The notes beneath the pieces were generated by a model. That model worked only from the letters and a program-made list of their open reading frames with translations. It searched no databases and was not told the origin of the DNA. Source: Clostridia bacterium (GTDB taxonomy: Bacteria; Bacillota; Clostridia; Christensenellales; Aristaeellaceae). Taken from it: DNA of 64,000 bases. Of this stretch, positions 43,528 to 54,508 are shown piece after piece; positions within the stretch are counted from its first letter, which is position 1, and each line of letters starts with the position of its first letter. The position numbers were made by a program, and so were the translations under genes. The DNA is taken from the NCBI GenBank assembly GCA_017501255.1, contig JAFVXE010000019.1, positions 1-64,000 of the forward strand. Reading direction: 5' to 3'.

Positions 43528-44175
43528 ATGCAAGGCACACAGAAGAACATCGCGGTACTGGTCTCCGGCGGCGGCACCAACCTGCAGGCGCTCATCGACG
43601 CGGAAAAACGCGGCGAGCTGGGCGGCGGCAAGCTGGCGGCAGTCATCTCCTCCAAGGAAGGGGCATACGCGCTGGAAAGAGCCGCCAATGCAGGCATTCC
43701 CGGCTATGTGCTGTCCCGCAAGAGCTTCGCTGACAGCCGCGCCATGACCGTTGCGCTGGTGGACAAGCTCCACGAGCTGAGCATCGATCTGGTGGTGCTG
43801 GCTGGCTGCATGGTCATCTTCACCGAGGAGCTGACCAATGCTTACCCCAACGCCATCATCAACGTGCACCCGGCGCTGATCCCCTCCTTCTGCGGCAAGG
43901 GCTTCTATGGCCTGCATGTGCATGAGGCGGCGCTCAGCTACGGCGTGAAGACATCCGGCGCGACCGTGCACTTTGTCAGCGAGGAATGCGACGCTGGCCC
44001 CATCATCGCCCAGAAAGCCGTGCCCGTGCTGGAAGGCGATACCCCCGAAACGCTGCAAAAACGCATCATGGAAGAAGCGGAATGGAAGCTACTTCCGGAA
44101 GCGGTGAAACTTTTCTGTGAAGGCCGTCTCCATGTGGAGGGCCGCATCGTCAAGATTGAACAGGAGGATGCTTAA
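43528..44175 (+). CDS. purN: phosphoribosylglycinamide formyltransferase (215 aa)
   Basis: Transfers formyl from 10-formyl-THF to GAR. IAVLVSGGGTNLQALID at the N-terminus; catalytic N and H in INVHPALIPSFCGKGFYGLHVHEA; D in EECDAGPIIAQKAVPV. GAGGG lies 9 nt before ATG 43528. Its cofactor can be supplied by Fhs at the end of the same operon. Confidence 0.95.
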   Translation: MQGTQKNIAVLVSGGGTNLQALIDAEKRGELGGGKLAAVISSKEGAYALERAANAGIPGYVLSRKSFADSRAMTVALVDKLHELSIDLVVLAGCMVIFTEELTNAYPNAIINVHPALIPSFCGKGFYGLHVHEAALSYGVKTSGATVHFVSEECDAGPIIAQKAVPVLEGDTPETLQKRIMEEAEWKLLPEAVKLFCEGRLHVEGRIVKIEQEDA

Positions 44176-44176
44176 G

Positions 44177-44896
44177 ATGAACATCTACGAAATCAAGACC
44201 CTGGCTGAGCGCCTGAATGGCAACACCTACCCCGGTCGCGGCATCGTCATCGGCAAGACCGCCGACGGCAAGAAGGCTGCCACCGCTTACTTCATCATGG
44301 GCCGCAGCGCCAACAGCCGCAACCGCGTCTTCACTGAGAAGGACGGCGCCATCTTCACCGAGCCCTTCGACGCTTCCAAGGTGGAGGATCCTTCCCTGAT
44401 CATCTACGCGGCTCTGCGCAACTACGAAAACAAGCTGATCGTCACCAACGGCGACCAGACCGATACCATCTGGGAAGGCCTCAAGTCTGGCAAGAGCTTC
44501 TCCGAAGCCCTGACCACCCGCGAGTTTGAGCCGGACGGCCCCAACTTCACCCCCCGCATCAGCGGCATGATCACCTTCGGCGAAGGCGATTTCACCTACG
44601 AGATGAGCATTTTGAAGTCCGCCGACGCGGAAGGCACCGCCTGCAACCGCTACACCTTCACCTACCCCGCGCTGAATGGTCTGGGCCACTTCATCCACAC
44701 CTACGTGTGCGACGGCAACCCCATCCCCACCTTCCAGGGTGAGCCGGAGCGTGTGGTCATTGATAACGACATCGACGCTTTCACCACCGACCTGTGGAAT
44801 GCGCTGGATGACAACAACAAGATTTCCCTCTATGTGCGCTACACCGACCTTGCCACCGGCGAGTGCGAAAGCCGCATGATCAACAAGAACGCGTAA
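44177..44896 (+). CDS. purO: IMP cyclohydrolase, archaeal PurO type (239 aa)
   Basis: Closes FAICAR to IMP. The sequence is of the PurO family (LNGNTYPGRGIVIGKTADGKKAATAYFIMGRSANSRNRVF at residues 15-54), which shares the Ntn-hydrolase-like fold and is unrelated to the PurH cyclohydrolase domain. AGGAGG lies 9 nt before ATG 44177, which starts just after the purN stop. It pairs with the stand-alone AICAR transformylase that follows, together replacing bifunctional PurH. Confidence 0.93.
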   Translation: MNIYEIKTLAERLNGNTYPGRGIVIGKTADGKKAATAYFIMGRSANSRNRVFTEKDGAIFTEPFDASKVEDPSLIIYAALRNYENKLIVTNGDQTDTIWEGLKSGKSFSEALTTREFEPDGPNFTPRISGMITFGEGDFTYEMSILKSADAEGTACNRYTFTYPALNGLGHFIHTYVCDGNPIPTFQGEPERVVIDNDIDAFTTDLWNALDDNNKISLYVRYTDLATGECESRMINKNA

Positions 44897-44910
44897 GGAG
44901 AGTGCCAACG

Positions 44911-46095
44911 ATGAAAGAGTTTGAACTGAAGTACGGCTGCAACCCCAACCAGAAACCCGCCCGTATCTATATGCATGACGGCTCCGACCTGCCTGTGACC
45001 ATCCTCTCTGGTCGCCCCGGCTTCATCAACTTCCTGGACGCTTTCAACTCCTGGCAGCTGGTCAAGGAGCTGAAGGAAGCGCTGGATCTGCCCGCCGCTG
45101 CTTCCTTCAAGCACGTGAGCCCGACCTCTGCCGCCGTGGGCCTGAAGCTCAGCGACAAGCTGAAGAAGGCCTGCTTCGTGGATGACATTGAGGGTCTGGA
45201 TGATTCTCCTCTGGGCTGCGCCTATGCCCGCGCCCGCGGCACCGACCGTATGTGCTCCTTTGGTGACTGGGTGGCCCTCAGCGACGTGTGCGACGTGACC
45301 ACCGCCACCATGATCAAGCGCGAAGTCTCCGACGGCGTCATCGCCCCCGGCTACGAGCCCGAGGCTCTGGAGATCCTCAAGACCAAGCGCAAGGGCAACT
45401 ACAACATCGTGCAGATCGATGAAGGCTATGTGCCCGATCTGGCGGAGCGCAAGCAGGTGTTCGGCATCACCTTTGAGCAGGGCCGCAACAACTTTGAAAT
45501 CAACCGCGAGCTGCTCCAGAACGTGGTGACCGCCAACAAGGAACTGCCCGAATCCGCTATCCGCGACCTGATCGTGGCTTTGATCACCCTCAAGTACACC
45601 CAGTCCAACTCCGTGTGCTACGCGGTGGATGGTCAGGCCATCGGTGTGGGCGCTGGTCAGCAGAGCCGTATCCACTGCACCCGTCTGGCTGGCGGCAAGG
45701 CCGATACCTGGCAGCTGCGCCAGCATGACAAGGTGCTGAACCTGCCCTTCAAGCCCGAACTGGGCCGCCCCGACCGCGACAACGTGATCGACGGCTACAT
45801 CAACCACAACGAAGAAGATGTATGCGCCGACGGCGTGTGGCAGCGCTACTTCACCGAGCAGCCCGCTCCCTTCACCCGCGAAGAGCAGCGCGCCTATCTG
45901 GATACCATCAGCGGTGTTGCGCTGGGTTCCGATGCCTTCTTCCCCTTCGCCGACAACATCCAGCGTGCCCGCATGAGCGGCGCTACCTACATCGCCGAGC
46001 CCGGCGGCTCCATCCGTGACAATCTGGTCATCGAGGAGTGCGACAAGCTGAACATCGCCATGTGCTTCACCGGCATGCGCCTGTTCCATCATTAA
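44911..46095 (+). CDS. purH: AICAR transformylase, single-domain PurH (394 aa)
   Basis: Formylates AICAR with 10-formyl-THF. It has the transformylase half only: LKYGCNPNQKPARIY at the N-terminus, the KHVSPTSAAVG catalytic Lys-His region, LGCAYARARGTDRMCSFGDWVALSD, and RDNLVIEECDKLNIAMCFTGMRLFHH at the end. The ~200-residue IMP cyclohydrolase domain of ordinary PurH is missing, which PurO supplies. GGAG lies 10 nt before ATG 44911. Confidence 0.93.
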   Translation: MKEFELKYGCNPNQKPARIYMHDGSDLPVTILSGRPGFINFLDAFNSWQLVKELKEALDLPAAASFKHVSPTSAAVGLKLSDKLKKACFVDDIEGLDDSPLGCAYARARGTDRMCSFGDWVALSDVCDVTTATMIKREVSDGVIAPGYEPEALEILKTKRKGNYNIVQIDEGYVPDLAERKQVFGITFEQGRNNFEINRELLQNVVTANKELPESAIRDLIVALITLKYTQSNSVCYAVDGQAIGVGAGQQSRIHCTRLAGGKADTWQLRQHDKVLNLPFKPELGRPDRDNVIDGYINHNEEDVCADGVWQRYFTEQPAPFTREEQRAYLDTISGVALGSDAFFPFADNIQRARMSGATYIAEPGGSIRDNLVIEECDKLNIAMCFTGMRLFHH

Positions 46096-46118
46096 TCTGA
46101 TTGTCAGTGGAGGATCAT

Positions 46119-47393
46119 ATGAAAGTATTGGTCGTAGGCGGCGGCGGACGCGAGCACGCCATTATCCGCAAGATCAAGGAAAACCCCACGGTTGAACAAA
46201 TCTTTGCCCTGCCCGGCAACGGCGGCATCGCTGCCGACGCGACCTGCGTCGGCATTGCCGCCACCGATGTGCCCGCTATCGTGGCCTTTGCTAAGGAGCA
46301 GCAGGTGGACTATGTGGTTGTCGCCCCCGATGATCCGCTGGTGTTGGGCTGCGTGGACGCGCTCTCTGCGGAGGGCTTCCCCTGCTTTGGCCCCAATGCC
46401 GCTGCTGCCGCCATCGAGGGCAGCAAGGTGTTCTCCAAGAACCTGATGAAGAAATACGGCATCCCCACCGCAGCTTACGAGGTGTTCACCGAGGAAGCCG
46501 CCGCTGTGGAGTACCTGAAAACCGCTCCCATGCCCACCGTCATCAAGGCCGACGGCCTTGCGCTGGGCAAGGGCGTCATCATCGCTCAGAACTTTGAGGA
46601 AGCCGCCGAGGCGGTACACTCCATGATGAGCGACAAGGTGTTCGGCAAGAGCGGCGACCAGATCGTCATCGAAGAGTTCCTCACCGGCCCCGAGGTTTCC
46701 GTGCTGGCTTTCACCGATGGCATCACCGTCAAGCCCATGGTGTCCTCCATGGATCACAAGCGCGCTGGCGACAACGATACCGGCCTCAACACCGGCGGCA
46801 TGGGCACGGTTGCCCCCAACCCCTACTACACCGATGCCATTGCCAAGGAGTGCATGGAGACCATCTTCCTGCCCACCATGAACGCCATGAATGCCGAGGG
46901 CCGCACCTTCAAGGGCTGCCTGTATTTCGGCCTGATGCTCACCCCCAATGGCCCCAAGGTGATCGAGTACAACTGCCGCTTCGGCGATCCCGAGACCCAG
47001 GTGGTACTGCCCCTGCTGGAAAGCGACCTGCTGACCATCATGCAGGCGGTCACCAGCCAGACCCTCAGCGAGACCGAAGTGAAGTTTGCAGACAAGCACG
47101 CCTGCTGCGTCATCATGGCTTCCAAGGGCTATCCCACCAAGTACGACAAGGGCTTTGAGATCACCATTCCTGAGGAGATCGCCAAGAACGTGTTTGTGGC
47201 TGGCGCAGCCATCAAGGATGGCAAGCTGGTCACCAGCGGCGGTCGCGTGCTGGGTGCCACCGCTATCGCCGATACCTTGGGCGATGCCATCAAGGACGCT
47301 TATGGTCTGGTAGAGAAAATCCATTTTGACAACGCCTATTACCGCCACGACATCGGCGCGCGCGCCATGCAGGCTGCGGGGGAGGAAAAGTAA
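46119..47393 (+). CDS. purD: phosphoribosylamine-glycine ligase (424 aa)
   Basis: GAR synthetase with an ATP-grasp fold. MKVLVVGGGGREHAI N-terminus; GVKIEGSK-like AIEGSKVFSKNLMKKYGIPTA; ATP-grasp loop GDQIVIEEFLTGPEVSVLAF; TGLNTGGMGTVAPNP; YNCRFGDPETQVVLPLL. GGAGG lies 5 nt before ATG 46119. It overlaps purL by one base (TAATG), indicating coupling. Confidence 0.96.
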   Translation: MKVLVVGGGGREHAIIRKIKENPTVEQIFALPGNGGIAADATCVGIAATDVPAIVAFAKEQQVDYVVVAPDDPLVLGCVDALSAEGFPCFGPNAAAAAIEGSKVFSKNLMKKYGIPTAAYEVFTEEAAAVEYLKTAPMPTVIKADGLALGKGVIIAQNFEEAAEAVHSMMSDKVFGKSGDQIVIEEFLTGPEVSVLAFTDGITVKPMVSSMDHKRAGDNDTGLNTGGMGTVAPNPYYTDAIAKECMETIFLPTMNAMNAEGRTFKGCLYFGLMLTPNGPKVIEYNCRFGDPETQVVLPLLESDLLTIMQAVTSQTLSETEVKFADKHACCVIMASKGYPTKYDKGFEITIPEEIAKNVFVAGAAIKDGKLVTSGGRVLGATAIADTLGDAIKDAYGLVEKIHFDNAYYRHDIGARAMQAAGEEK

Positions 47394-50300
47394 TGGTATA
47401 CCGTATTTACGTGGAGAAGAAACCCGAACTGGCTAATGAGGCCCGCGCCCTTCTGTCCGATGCCAACGCCTTTCTGGGCATCAAGGGTCTGGAGAAGGTT
47501 CGCCTGATCAACCGCTACGATGTGGAAAACATCACCGAAGAATTGTTTGACTATGCTGTGGGTACCGTATTTTCCGAGCCCCAGCTGGACATGACCTCCC
47601 GGGAGCTGGATGTGGACGGCGCTGCCGCCGTGTTCGCAGTGGAATACCTGCCCGGTCAGTTTGACCAGCGGGCCGACTCCGCTGCCCAGTGCATCCAGAT
47701 CATCTCTCAGGGCGAGCGTCCCACCGTGCGCACCGCCCGTGTGTACGCCCTCTACGGCAGCCTCTCCGACGAGCAGATCGCCGAGATCCGCAAGTACGTG
47801 ATCAACCCGGTGGAAGCCCGCGAGGCCACGCTGGACATGCCCGAAACCCTGAAGGTGTCCTACGCCATCCCCACCGAGGTGGAAACCCTCACCGGCTTTA
47901 CCAAGCTGGACCGGGAAGGTCTGGAAGCCTTTGTGAAGAAGTACGGCCTTGCCATGGATGCCGATGATGTGGCCTTCTGCCAGAACTACTTCCTGAGCGA
48001 AGACCGTGATCCCACCATCACCGAGATCCGCATGATCGACACCTACTGGTCCGATCACTGCCGCCACACCACCTTCCTGACCATCATCGACGACGCTCAT
48101 TTCGAGGATGAGCTTTTGCAGAAGGCCTACGAAGAGTACATGCAGACCCGCAAGGATCTGAACCGCACCAAGCCCGTCTGCCTGATGGATCTGGCGACCA
48201 TCGCTGTGCGCTACCTCAAGAAGGAAGGCAAGCTGGATAAGCTGGATGAGTCCGAGGAGATCAACGCCTGCACGGTGAAGATCGATGTGGAAGTGGACGG
48301 CGTGACCGAGCCCTGGCTGCTGCTGTTCAAGAACGAGACCCACAACCATCCCACTGAGATCGAACCTTTCGGCGGCGCTGCCACCTGTATCGGCGGCGCC
48401 ATCCGTGATCCCCTGTCCGGTCGAAGCTATGTGTACGGCGCCATGCGCGTCACCGGCGCTGCCGACCCCACCCGTCCCGTCAGCGAGACCATCAAGGGCA
48501 AGCTGCCCCAGCGCAAGCTGGTCACCACAGCTGCCGCTGGCTATTCCAGCTACGGCAACCAGATTGGCCTTGCCACCGGCATCGTGGATGAGCTGTACCA
48601 CGATGGTTACGCTGCCAAGCGCATGGAGATTGGCGCGGTGATCGCTGCCACGCCCGCGGAGAATGTACGCCGCGAAGTGCCCGCCCCCGGCGATATCGTC
48701 ATTCTGCTGGGCGGCAGCACGGGCCGCGATGGCTGCGGCGGCGCTACCGGCTCCTCCAAGGCCCACACCGAGCAGTCTCTGGAAACCTGCGGCGCAGAGG
48801 TGCAGAAGGGTAACGCTCCTGAGGAGCGCAAGCTCCAGCGCCTGTTCCGCAACGGCGATGCCTGCCGTATGATCAAGCGCTGCAACGACTTTGGCGCTGG
48901 CGGCGTGTCCGTTGCCATCGGTGAGCTGGCGGATGGTCTGGAAATCGACCTGAACGCCGTGCCCAAGAAGTACGATGGTCTGGATGGCACCGAGCTTGCC
49001 ATCTCCGAGTCTCAGGAGCGTATGGCGGTTGTGGTGGAAGCCAAGGATGTGGACGCTTTCCTGGCGCTGGCTGCCAAGGAAAACCTGCAGGCTTGCCCCG
49101 TTGCTGAGGTGAAGGCTGAGCCCCGCCTGCGCATGAACTGGAACGGCAAGACCATCGTGGATCTGAGCCGCGAGTTCCTGAATTCCAACGGCGCTGAAAA
49201 GCACATCTCCATCGATGTGGAGGCTGCCAAGGACTTCCGCAAGGAAGTGAAGGGCTCCTTCACCGAGAACTATACCGCGTTGGCTGGCGATCTGAACATC
49301 TGCTCCAAGCGCGGCCTCAGCGAGCGTTTTGACTCCACCATCGGTGCCGGCACCGTGCTGATGCCCTTTGGAGGCAAGAACCAGCTGACCCCCATTCAGG
49401 CCATGGTGCAGAAGATTTCTGTGGAAAAGAAGCACACCAACGACTGCTCCTTCATGTCCTGGGGCTACAACCCCTTCCTCACCGAAAAGAGCCCCTACCA
49501 CGGCGCGTATCTGGCTGTGGTGGAGAGCGTGTGCAAGCTGATTGCCACCGGCGCTTCCTTTGAGGATGTGTATCTCACCTTCCAGGAGTACTTCCAGCGT
49601 CCCGGCAAGGATTCCACCCGCTGGGGCCAGCCTCTGGCTGCGCTGCTGGGCGCTTTCAAGGCCCAGAAGGAACTGGGCATCGGCTCCATCGGCGGCAAGG
49701 ACTCCATGAGCGGCTCCTTCGAGAGCCTGGATGTGCCTCCCACGCTGGTGTCCTTCGCCGTAACCACCGGCAAGGTGACCGATGTGGTGTCCCCCGAATT
49801 CAAGCAGGCTGGCAACAACGTGGTTGTGCTGAAGCCTGAATACGATGCCGAGGGCCTGCCCACCACCGACAGCCTGCTGAAGCTGTTTGACACCGTGCAC
49901 GGCCTGATGCAGTCCGGCAAGGCTGTTGCCTGCTACACTCCCGGCATGGGCGGCATCGCCGAGGCCGTGATGAAGATGGGCTTCGGCAACGGTCTGGGCT
50001 TCCAGTTTGCCGATGATGTGACCGTGGACGAGCTGTTCGGCTACAGCTACGCTGCCTTCGTTCTGGAAGTGACCGGCGATGTGGACGGCGCCCGCCTGCT
50101 GGGCAGTGTCACCGCCGATGGCAAGCTGACCCTGAAGGGCGAAAGCCTCTCCATGGACGACCTGCTGAATACCTACGAGAACAAGCTGGAAAAGGTCTAC
50201 AGCTGCAACATCCCCGACAGCGGCTCCAAGATGGAGAATTTCTCCCATGTTGCCACCAGCTGGCCCAAGCCCGCTGTGAAAACCGCCCGTCCCAAGGTGC

Positions 50301-51085
50301 TGATTCCCGCTTTCCCCGGCACCAACTGCGAATTTGACAGCGCAAAGGCTGTGGAGGATGCCGGTGCCGAGGCCAAGATCATGGTCATCCGCAACCTGAC
50401 CGCTTCCGCCATCGCCCAGAGCGTGGAGGACTTCGCCAACGAGCTGAAAACCGCTCAGATGGTGTTCATCCCCGGCGGCTTCTCCGGCGGCGACGAGCCC
50501 GACGGCAGCGGTAAGTTCATCACCGCGTTCTTCCGTAACGCTGCTATCCGGGAAGGCGTTACCGACCTGCTGGAAAACCGCGACGGCCTCATGTGCGGTA
50601 TCTGCAACGGCTTCCAGGCGCTGATCAAGCTGGGTCTGGTGCCCTACGGCAAGATCATCGATACCGATGAAAACTGCCCCACCCTGACCTTCAATACCAT
50701 CGCCCGCCACCAGAGCCGCATCGTGCGCACCCGTATCGCTTCCAACAAGTCTCCCTGGCTGAGCCTGATGAATGTGGGCGATGTGGTCAACGTGCCCATC
50801 TCCCACGGCGAAGGCCGCTTCCTTGCCAGTGAAGAGCTGATCCGTCAGCTGGCGCAGAGTGGACAGATCGCCACCCAGTACGTGGATCTCAGCGGCAATG
50901 CCACCGGCGATGTGCACTTCAACCCCAACGATTCCCTGTACGCCATCGAGGGCATCACTTCTCCCGATGGTCGCGTGCTGGGTAAGATGGGCCACAGTGA
51001 GCGCGTGGGCAACGGCCTGTACAAGAACGTGCCCGGCAACTACGACATCCGCATGTTTGAAGCTGCTGTGAAGTACTTCAAGTGA
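47393..51085 (+). CDS. purL: phosphoribosylformylglycinamidine synthase, single chain (1230 aa)
   Basis: FGAM synthase with all parts in one chain: PurS-like N-terminus, two AIRS-type synthetase halves ([55 protein letters not shown]) and a C-terminal class I glutaminase. The glutaminase starts near [14 protein letters not shown], with nucleophile Cys1071 ([11 protein letters not shown]) and His/Glu in SHGEGRF (about 1138/1140). Unlike PurF in this operon, its glutaminase is intact. Confidence 0.96.
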   Translation: MVYRIYVEKKPELANEARALLSDANAFLGIKGLEKVRLINRYDVENITEELFDYAVGTVFSEPQLDMTSRELDVDGAAAVFAVEYLPGQFDQRADSAAQCIQIISQGERPTVRTARVYALYGSLSDEQIAEIRKYVINPVEAREATLDMPETLKVSYAIPTEVETLTGFTKLDREGLEAFVKKYGLAMDADDVAFCQNYFLSEDRDPTITEIRMIDTYWSDHCRHTTFLTIIDDAHFEDELLQKAYEEYMQTRKDLNRTKPVCLMDLATIAVRYLKKEGKLDKLDESEEINACTVKIDVEVDGVTEPWLLLFKNETHNHPTEIEPFGGAATCIGGAIRDPLSGRSYVYGAMRVTGAADPTRPVSETIKGKLPQRKLVTTAAAGYSSYGNQIGLATGIVDELYHDGYAAKRMEIGAVIAATPAENVRREVPAPGDIVILLGGSTGRDGCGGATGSSKAHTEQSLETCGAEVQKGNAPEERKLQRLFRNGDACRMIKRCNDFGAGGVSVAIGELADGLEIDLNAVPKKYDGLDGTELAISESQERMAVVVEAKDVDAFLALAAKENLQACPVAEVKAEPRLRMNWNGKTIVDLSREFLNSNGAEKHISIDVEAAKDFRKEVKGSFTENYTALAGDLNICSKRGLSERFDSTIGAGTVLMPFGGKNQLTPIQAMVQKISVEKKHTNDCSFMSWGYNPFLTEKSPYHGAYLAVVESVCKLIATGASFEDVYLTFQEYFQRPGKDSTRWGQPLAALLGAFKAQKELGIGSIGGKDSMSGSFESLDVPPTLVSFAVTTGKVTDVVSPEFKQAGNNVVVLKPEYDAEGLPTTDSLLKLFDTVHGLMQSGKAVACYTPGMGGIAEAVMKMGFGNGLGFQFADDVTVDELFGYSYAAFVLEVTGDVDGARLLGSVTADGKLTLKGESLSMDDLLNTYENKLEKVYSCNIPDSGSKMENFSHVATSWPKPAVKTARPKVLIPAFPGTNCEFDSAKAVEDAGAEAKIMVIRNLTASAIAQSVEDFANELKTAQMVFIPGGFSGGDEPDGSGKFITAFFRNAAIREGVTDLLENRDGLMCGICNGFQALIKLGLVPYGKIIDTDENCPTLTFNTIARHQSRIVRTRIASNKSPWLSLMNVGDVVNVPISHGEGRFLASEELIRQLAQSGQIATQYVDLSGNATGDVHFNPNDSLYAIEGITSPDGRVLGKMGHSERVGNGLYKNVPGNYDIRMFEAAVKYFK

Positions 51086-51102
51086 TTCTGAGGAGGATCA
51101 AC

Positions 51103-52779
51103 ATGGAATATAAGTCTGATATTCAGATCGCACAGGAGTGCGAAATGCTGCATATTGACGAGATCGCCCGCCGTGCTCATGTGGATGACAAGTACATCGA
51201 GCACTACGGTCGCTACAAGGCCAAGGTGGATCTGAGCCTGCTGAGTGAGACCGACCGTCCCGACGGCAAGCTGATTCTGGTGACCGCCATCACTCCCACC
51301 CCTGCCGGCGAAGGCAAGACCACCACCACCATCGGTCTTGCCGATGGTCTGAAGCGCATCGGCAAGGATGTGGTAGTCGCCCTGCGTGAGCCCTCCCTTG
51401 GTCCGGTTTTCGGCATCAAGGGCGGCGCTGCCGGCGGCGGCTACGCTCAGGTGGTGCCCATGGAGGACATCAACCTGCACTTCACCGGCGACTTCCACGC
51501 CATCGGCGCAGCCAACAACCTGCTGGCTGCCATGCTGGATAATCACATTCAGCAGGGCAACGCGCTGGGCATCGACGTGCGCAAGATCACCTGGAAGCGC
51601 TGCGTGGACATGAACGACCGCCAGTTGCGCAACATCGTGGGCGGTTTGGGCGGTCGCATCAACGGCGTGCCCCGTGAGGATGGCTTCGATATCACCGTTG
51701 CCAGCGAGATCATGGCGGTGCTGTGCCTCTCCAGCTCCATCGCTGATTTGAAGGCCCGCCTGAGCCGCATCATCGTTGGCTATACCGCCGATGATACCCC
51801 CGTCACCTGCGGTCAGCTGAACGCTGCCGGCGCTATGGCTGCGCTTTTGAAAGACGCTCTCAAGCCCAATCTGGTGCAGACGCTGGAAGGCACCCCTGCC
51901 TTTGTGCACGGCGGCCCCTTCGCCAATATCGCCCATGGCTGCAACTCCGTCATGGCGACCCGTCTGGCTCTCAAGATGGGCGACTATACCGTGACCGAGG
52001 CTGGTTTCGGCGCAGATCTGGGCGCTGAGAAGTTCCTGGACATCAAGTGCCGCATGGCAGGCCTGACCCCCGATGCCGTTGTGGTGGTGGCTACCGTCCG
52101 CGCCCTCAAGATGCACGGCGGCCTGCCCAAGACCGCGCTGGCTACCGAGGATCTGGAGGCTCTGGAAAAGGGTATTCCCAACCTGCTGCGCCACGTGAGC
52201 AACATGAAGAACGTGTACAAGCTGCCCTGCGTAGTGGCTGTGAACCGTTTCCCCACCGATACCGATGCGGAAATCGACTTCATCATCCAGAAGTGCCGCG
52301 AGCTGGGCGTGAACACTGTTCTGTCCACTGTGTGGGCTGATGGCGGCAAGGGCGGCGAAGCCCTCGCCAAGGAAGTTGTCCGTCTCTGCGAAGAGGAAAA
52401 GGGCGATTTCACCTTCTCCTACGATCTGGACTGCTCTATCGAAGAGAAGATCGAAGCCGTGGTGAAGAAGGTCTACGGCGGCGACGGTGTGGTGCTCACC
52501 CCCAATGCCAAGAAGCAGGTGGATATGCTCACCAAGCTGGGCTACGACAAGATGCCCATCTGCGTTGCCAAGACCCAGTATTCCTTCTCCGACGATCCCA
52601 CCAAGCTGGGTGCGCCGGAAGGCTTCACCGTGACGGTAAAGAACGTGAAGGTATCCGCTGGCGCTGGCTTCATCGTGGTGCTGACCGGCGATATCATGAC
52701 CATGCCCGGCCTGCCCAAGGTGCCCGCCGCCGAGCGGATTGATGTGGATGACAATGGCGTGATTACCGGGTTGTTCTGA
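51103..52779 (+). CDS. fhs: formate-tetrahydrofolate ligase (558 aa)
   Basis: Makes 10-formyl-THF from formate, THF and ATP. P-loop [20 protein letters not shown] (about 65-84), [36 protein letters not shown], and [21 protein letters not shown] lies before ATG 51103. Last gene of the purine operon, supplying the cofactor used by purN and purH. Confidence 0.97.
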   Translation: MEYKSDIQIAQECEMLHIDEIARRAHVDDKYIEHYGRYKAKVDLSLLSETDRPDGKLILVTAITPTPAGEGKTTTTIGLADGLKRIGKDVVVALREPSLGPVFGIKGGAAGGGYAQVVPMEDINLHFTGDFHAIGAANNLLAAMLDNHIQQGNALGIDVRKITWKRCVDMNDRQLRNIVGGLGGRINGVPREDGFDITVASEIMAVLCLSSSIADLKARLSRIIVGYTADDTPVTCGQLNAAGAMAALLKDALKPNLVQTLEGTPAFVHGGPFANIAHGCNSVMATRLALKMGDYTVTEAGFGADLGAEKFLDIKCRMAGLTPDAVVVVATVRALKMHGGLPKTALATEDLEALEKGIPNLLRHVSNMKNVYKLPCVVAVNRFPTDTDAEIDFIIQKCRELGVNTVLSTVWADGGKGGEALAKEVVRLCEEEKGDFTFSYDLDCSIEEKIEAVVKKVYGGDGVVLTPNAKKQVDMLTKLGYDKMPICVAKTQYSFSDDPTKLGAPEGFTVTVKNVKVSAGAGFIVVLTGDIMTMPGLPKVPAAERIDVDDNGVITGLF

Positions 52780-52800
52780 TGAATTTCTGAAAACAAATAA

Positions 52801-52838
52801 GCCCCGGTACATCCCTGCTATGGGATGTGCCGGGGTCT
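52801..52838. terminator. terminator of the purine operon
   Basis: GCCCCGG(t)ACATCCC pairs with GGGATGT(g)CCGGGG, then TCTTTATG; between convergent genes. Confidence 0.85.
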
Positions 52839-52855
52839 TTATGTGTTTGATTGGT

Positions 52856-54445
52856 TCAGTTGATGCTCCATTGACCTGTCTGGATATAGCTATTGGCACG
52901 ATTGTGCGCAGCAGCTACGATATCTGCGTCAAATCCGATCAGTTTGAGCAGATCAATCGCATTACGGGTGGTTGCCATACCAGGTTTGATTTGATAGTCA
53001 AACAGCACAGTATCTTCGGTGAGTGTTTCCTGAAAGTGCGCCTGTTCGTATTCTGCATCCACAAGGTTGCACAACTCGGCATCGTGCGTTGCAGCGATGC
53101 ACAGGATGCCTTTGTTGGCAAGGGCTTTCAGCAGCTCCGTGGAGGCCGCAATGCGTTCGATGGTGTTGGTTCCACGCAGAACTTCGTCTATGGCACAGAG
53201 GACAGGAATTCTGGTTCCTGTTTCATCGAGAATTCGTTTGAGAGATTTGATTTCTGCAATATAGTAGCTTTCACCGGAGCGAATGTTATCTGATATAGCC
53301 ATTGAGGTATACAAACGGAAATGACTGGCATGGTAAGTGGCACATGGAGCTGTGCAGATGGTCTGTGCCAGCAGAGCGCATAAGATAGAAGCCTTCAAAT
53401 AGGTGGACTTTCCCGAGGCATTCGCACCGGTAATCAGCAGTGGACGATCCAGCGCAATATCGTTTGGCACTGGGTTGTCAACCAATGGATGAATGACTTG
53501 CTTAGCATGGATAAAGGCTTTGCTTGTTTCAAAATCAATCTGAGGAATGCACCATGAAGCCATACTTTTGCGAAATGAGGCAATGGCAATAGCTGCATCC
53601 ACCTGTCCGACAGCTTCATGGATAACGAAAAAGTCTTTGTGGTGTTTGGCAAGTCGGTTTTTCAGCAGTTCAAAGGTAATGAGATCCAAAAGCAGGGTTG
53701 TCATCATAATGGACATCATATCGTTTTTCGATGTGATGACCACTGGCCCGATATTCAGCACAGAATGCAGTTCGTTCAGATGCAAATAACTGTCTTCCAA
53801 AAGAGGATCAATCAAAGGATGCTGCTTTTTTTGGATTTTACGCAGGGCACAGGCCAGCCCGACACAATAGTTGATGGTTCGAATTTCCAAATCGCATTGA
53901 TGCATACGGACTTCGTGTACAATGCCGTTTACAGTAAGGCAGACAAGCATCATGATTGCTCCGTATACCCCGCAGAAAACAATGAGCAGAATGGATACCG
54001 GTAACATCAGCACAAGTAGAAGGTAAAGGGACAACCAGAAAGGTGAGGTGTGCTGTGTGCGCAATACACCGGTAATATCCACTTTTCGGTAGCTGCCAAC
54101 CTTATAGAGAATGTCTTGCAGCTTCTGTCGGGTATCTGGCTCGTTTTCCACCAAGCTGACGAGCTCGTTTTGCTGCTCAAATTGATGGCGGTTCATGTGA
54201 CGGTGAAGCATATAGTAGAGATATTGCTCACCGGCGGTGGAAAGCCCGGTGTTGATTCGCTGATAGACAGCGTCTATGTTCAGGTCGTTCCATGTTGTTT
54301 CGTCGATATAGAAGTCATCCTGCTGTTCTGCTTTGCATTGTTCGTAGTAGGTGCTGATGTATTCCATATCGCCTGTGAAGTATTCCACATCAGGTACTTT
54401 TCCATATGCTGTTTTGAGATATTCTTTGGTTCTGAGAAAACGCAT
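52856..54445 (-). CDS. membrane-anchored MutS-like ATPase (529 aa)
   Basis: The C-terminal MutS-type ABC ATPase has Walker A GANASGKST (340-348), Walker B VLCAIDE (415-421), RGTNTIERIAAS and the switch His ATHD (H454). The N-terminal mismatch-binding domains of MutS are absent. Two transmembrane helices (about 137-157 and 160-178) split a helical core/lever-like region. Similar short membrane MutS homologues occur in Firmicutes with unknown function. The base composition looks clearly more AT-rich than in the neighbouring pur and pyr genes. Confidence 0.88.
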   Translation of the reverse strand: MRFLRTKEYLKTAYGKVPDVEYFTGDMEYISTYYEQCKAEQQDDFYIDETTWNDLNIDAVYQRINTGLSTAGEQYLYYMLHRHMNRHQFEQQNELVSLVENEPDTRQKLQDILYKVGSYRKVDITGVLRTQHTSPFWLSLYLLLVLMLPVSILLIVFCGVYGAIMMLVCLTVNGIVHEVRMHQCDLEIRTINYCVGLACALRKIQKKQHPLIDPLLEDSYLHLNELHSVLNIGPVVITSKNDMMSIMMTTLLLDLITFELLKNRLAKHHKDFFVIHEAVGQVDAAIAIASFRKSMASWCIPQIDFETSKAFIHAKQVIHPLVDNPVPNDIALDRPLLITGANASGKSTYLKASILCALLAQTICTAPCATYHASHFRLYTSMAISDNIRSGESYYIAEIKSLKRILDETGTRIPVLCAIDEVLRGTNTIERIAASTELLKALANKGILCIAATHDAELCNLVDAEYEQAHFQETLTEDTVLFDYQIKPGMATTRNAIDLLKLIGFDADIVAAAHNRANSYIQTGQWSIN

Positions 54446-54508
54446 TATTTCGTCAGCTCTCCGGTTGTTGATTATTCTGCAATGATGGGAGGATTACAGG
54501 TGATAGGC

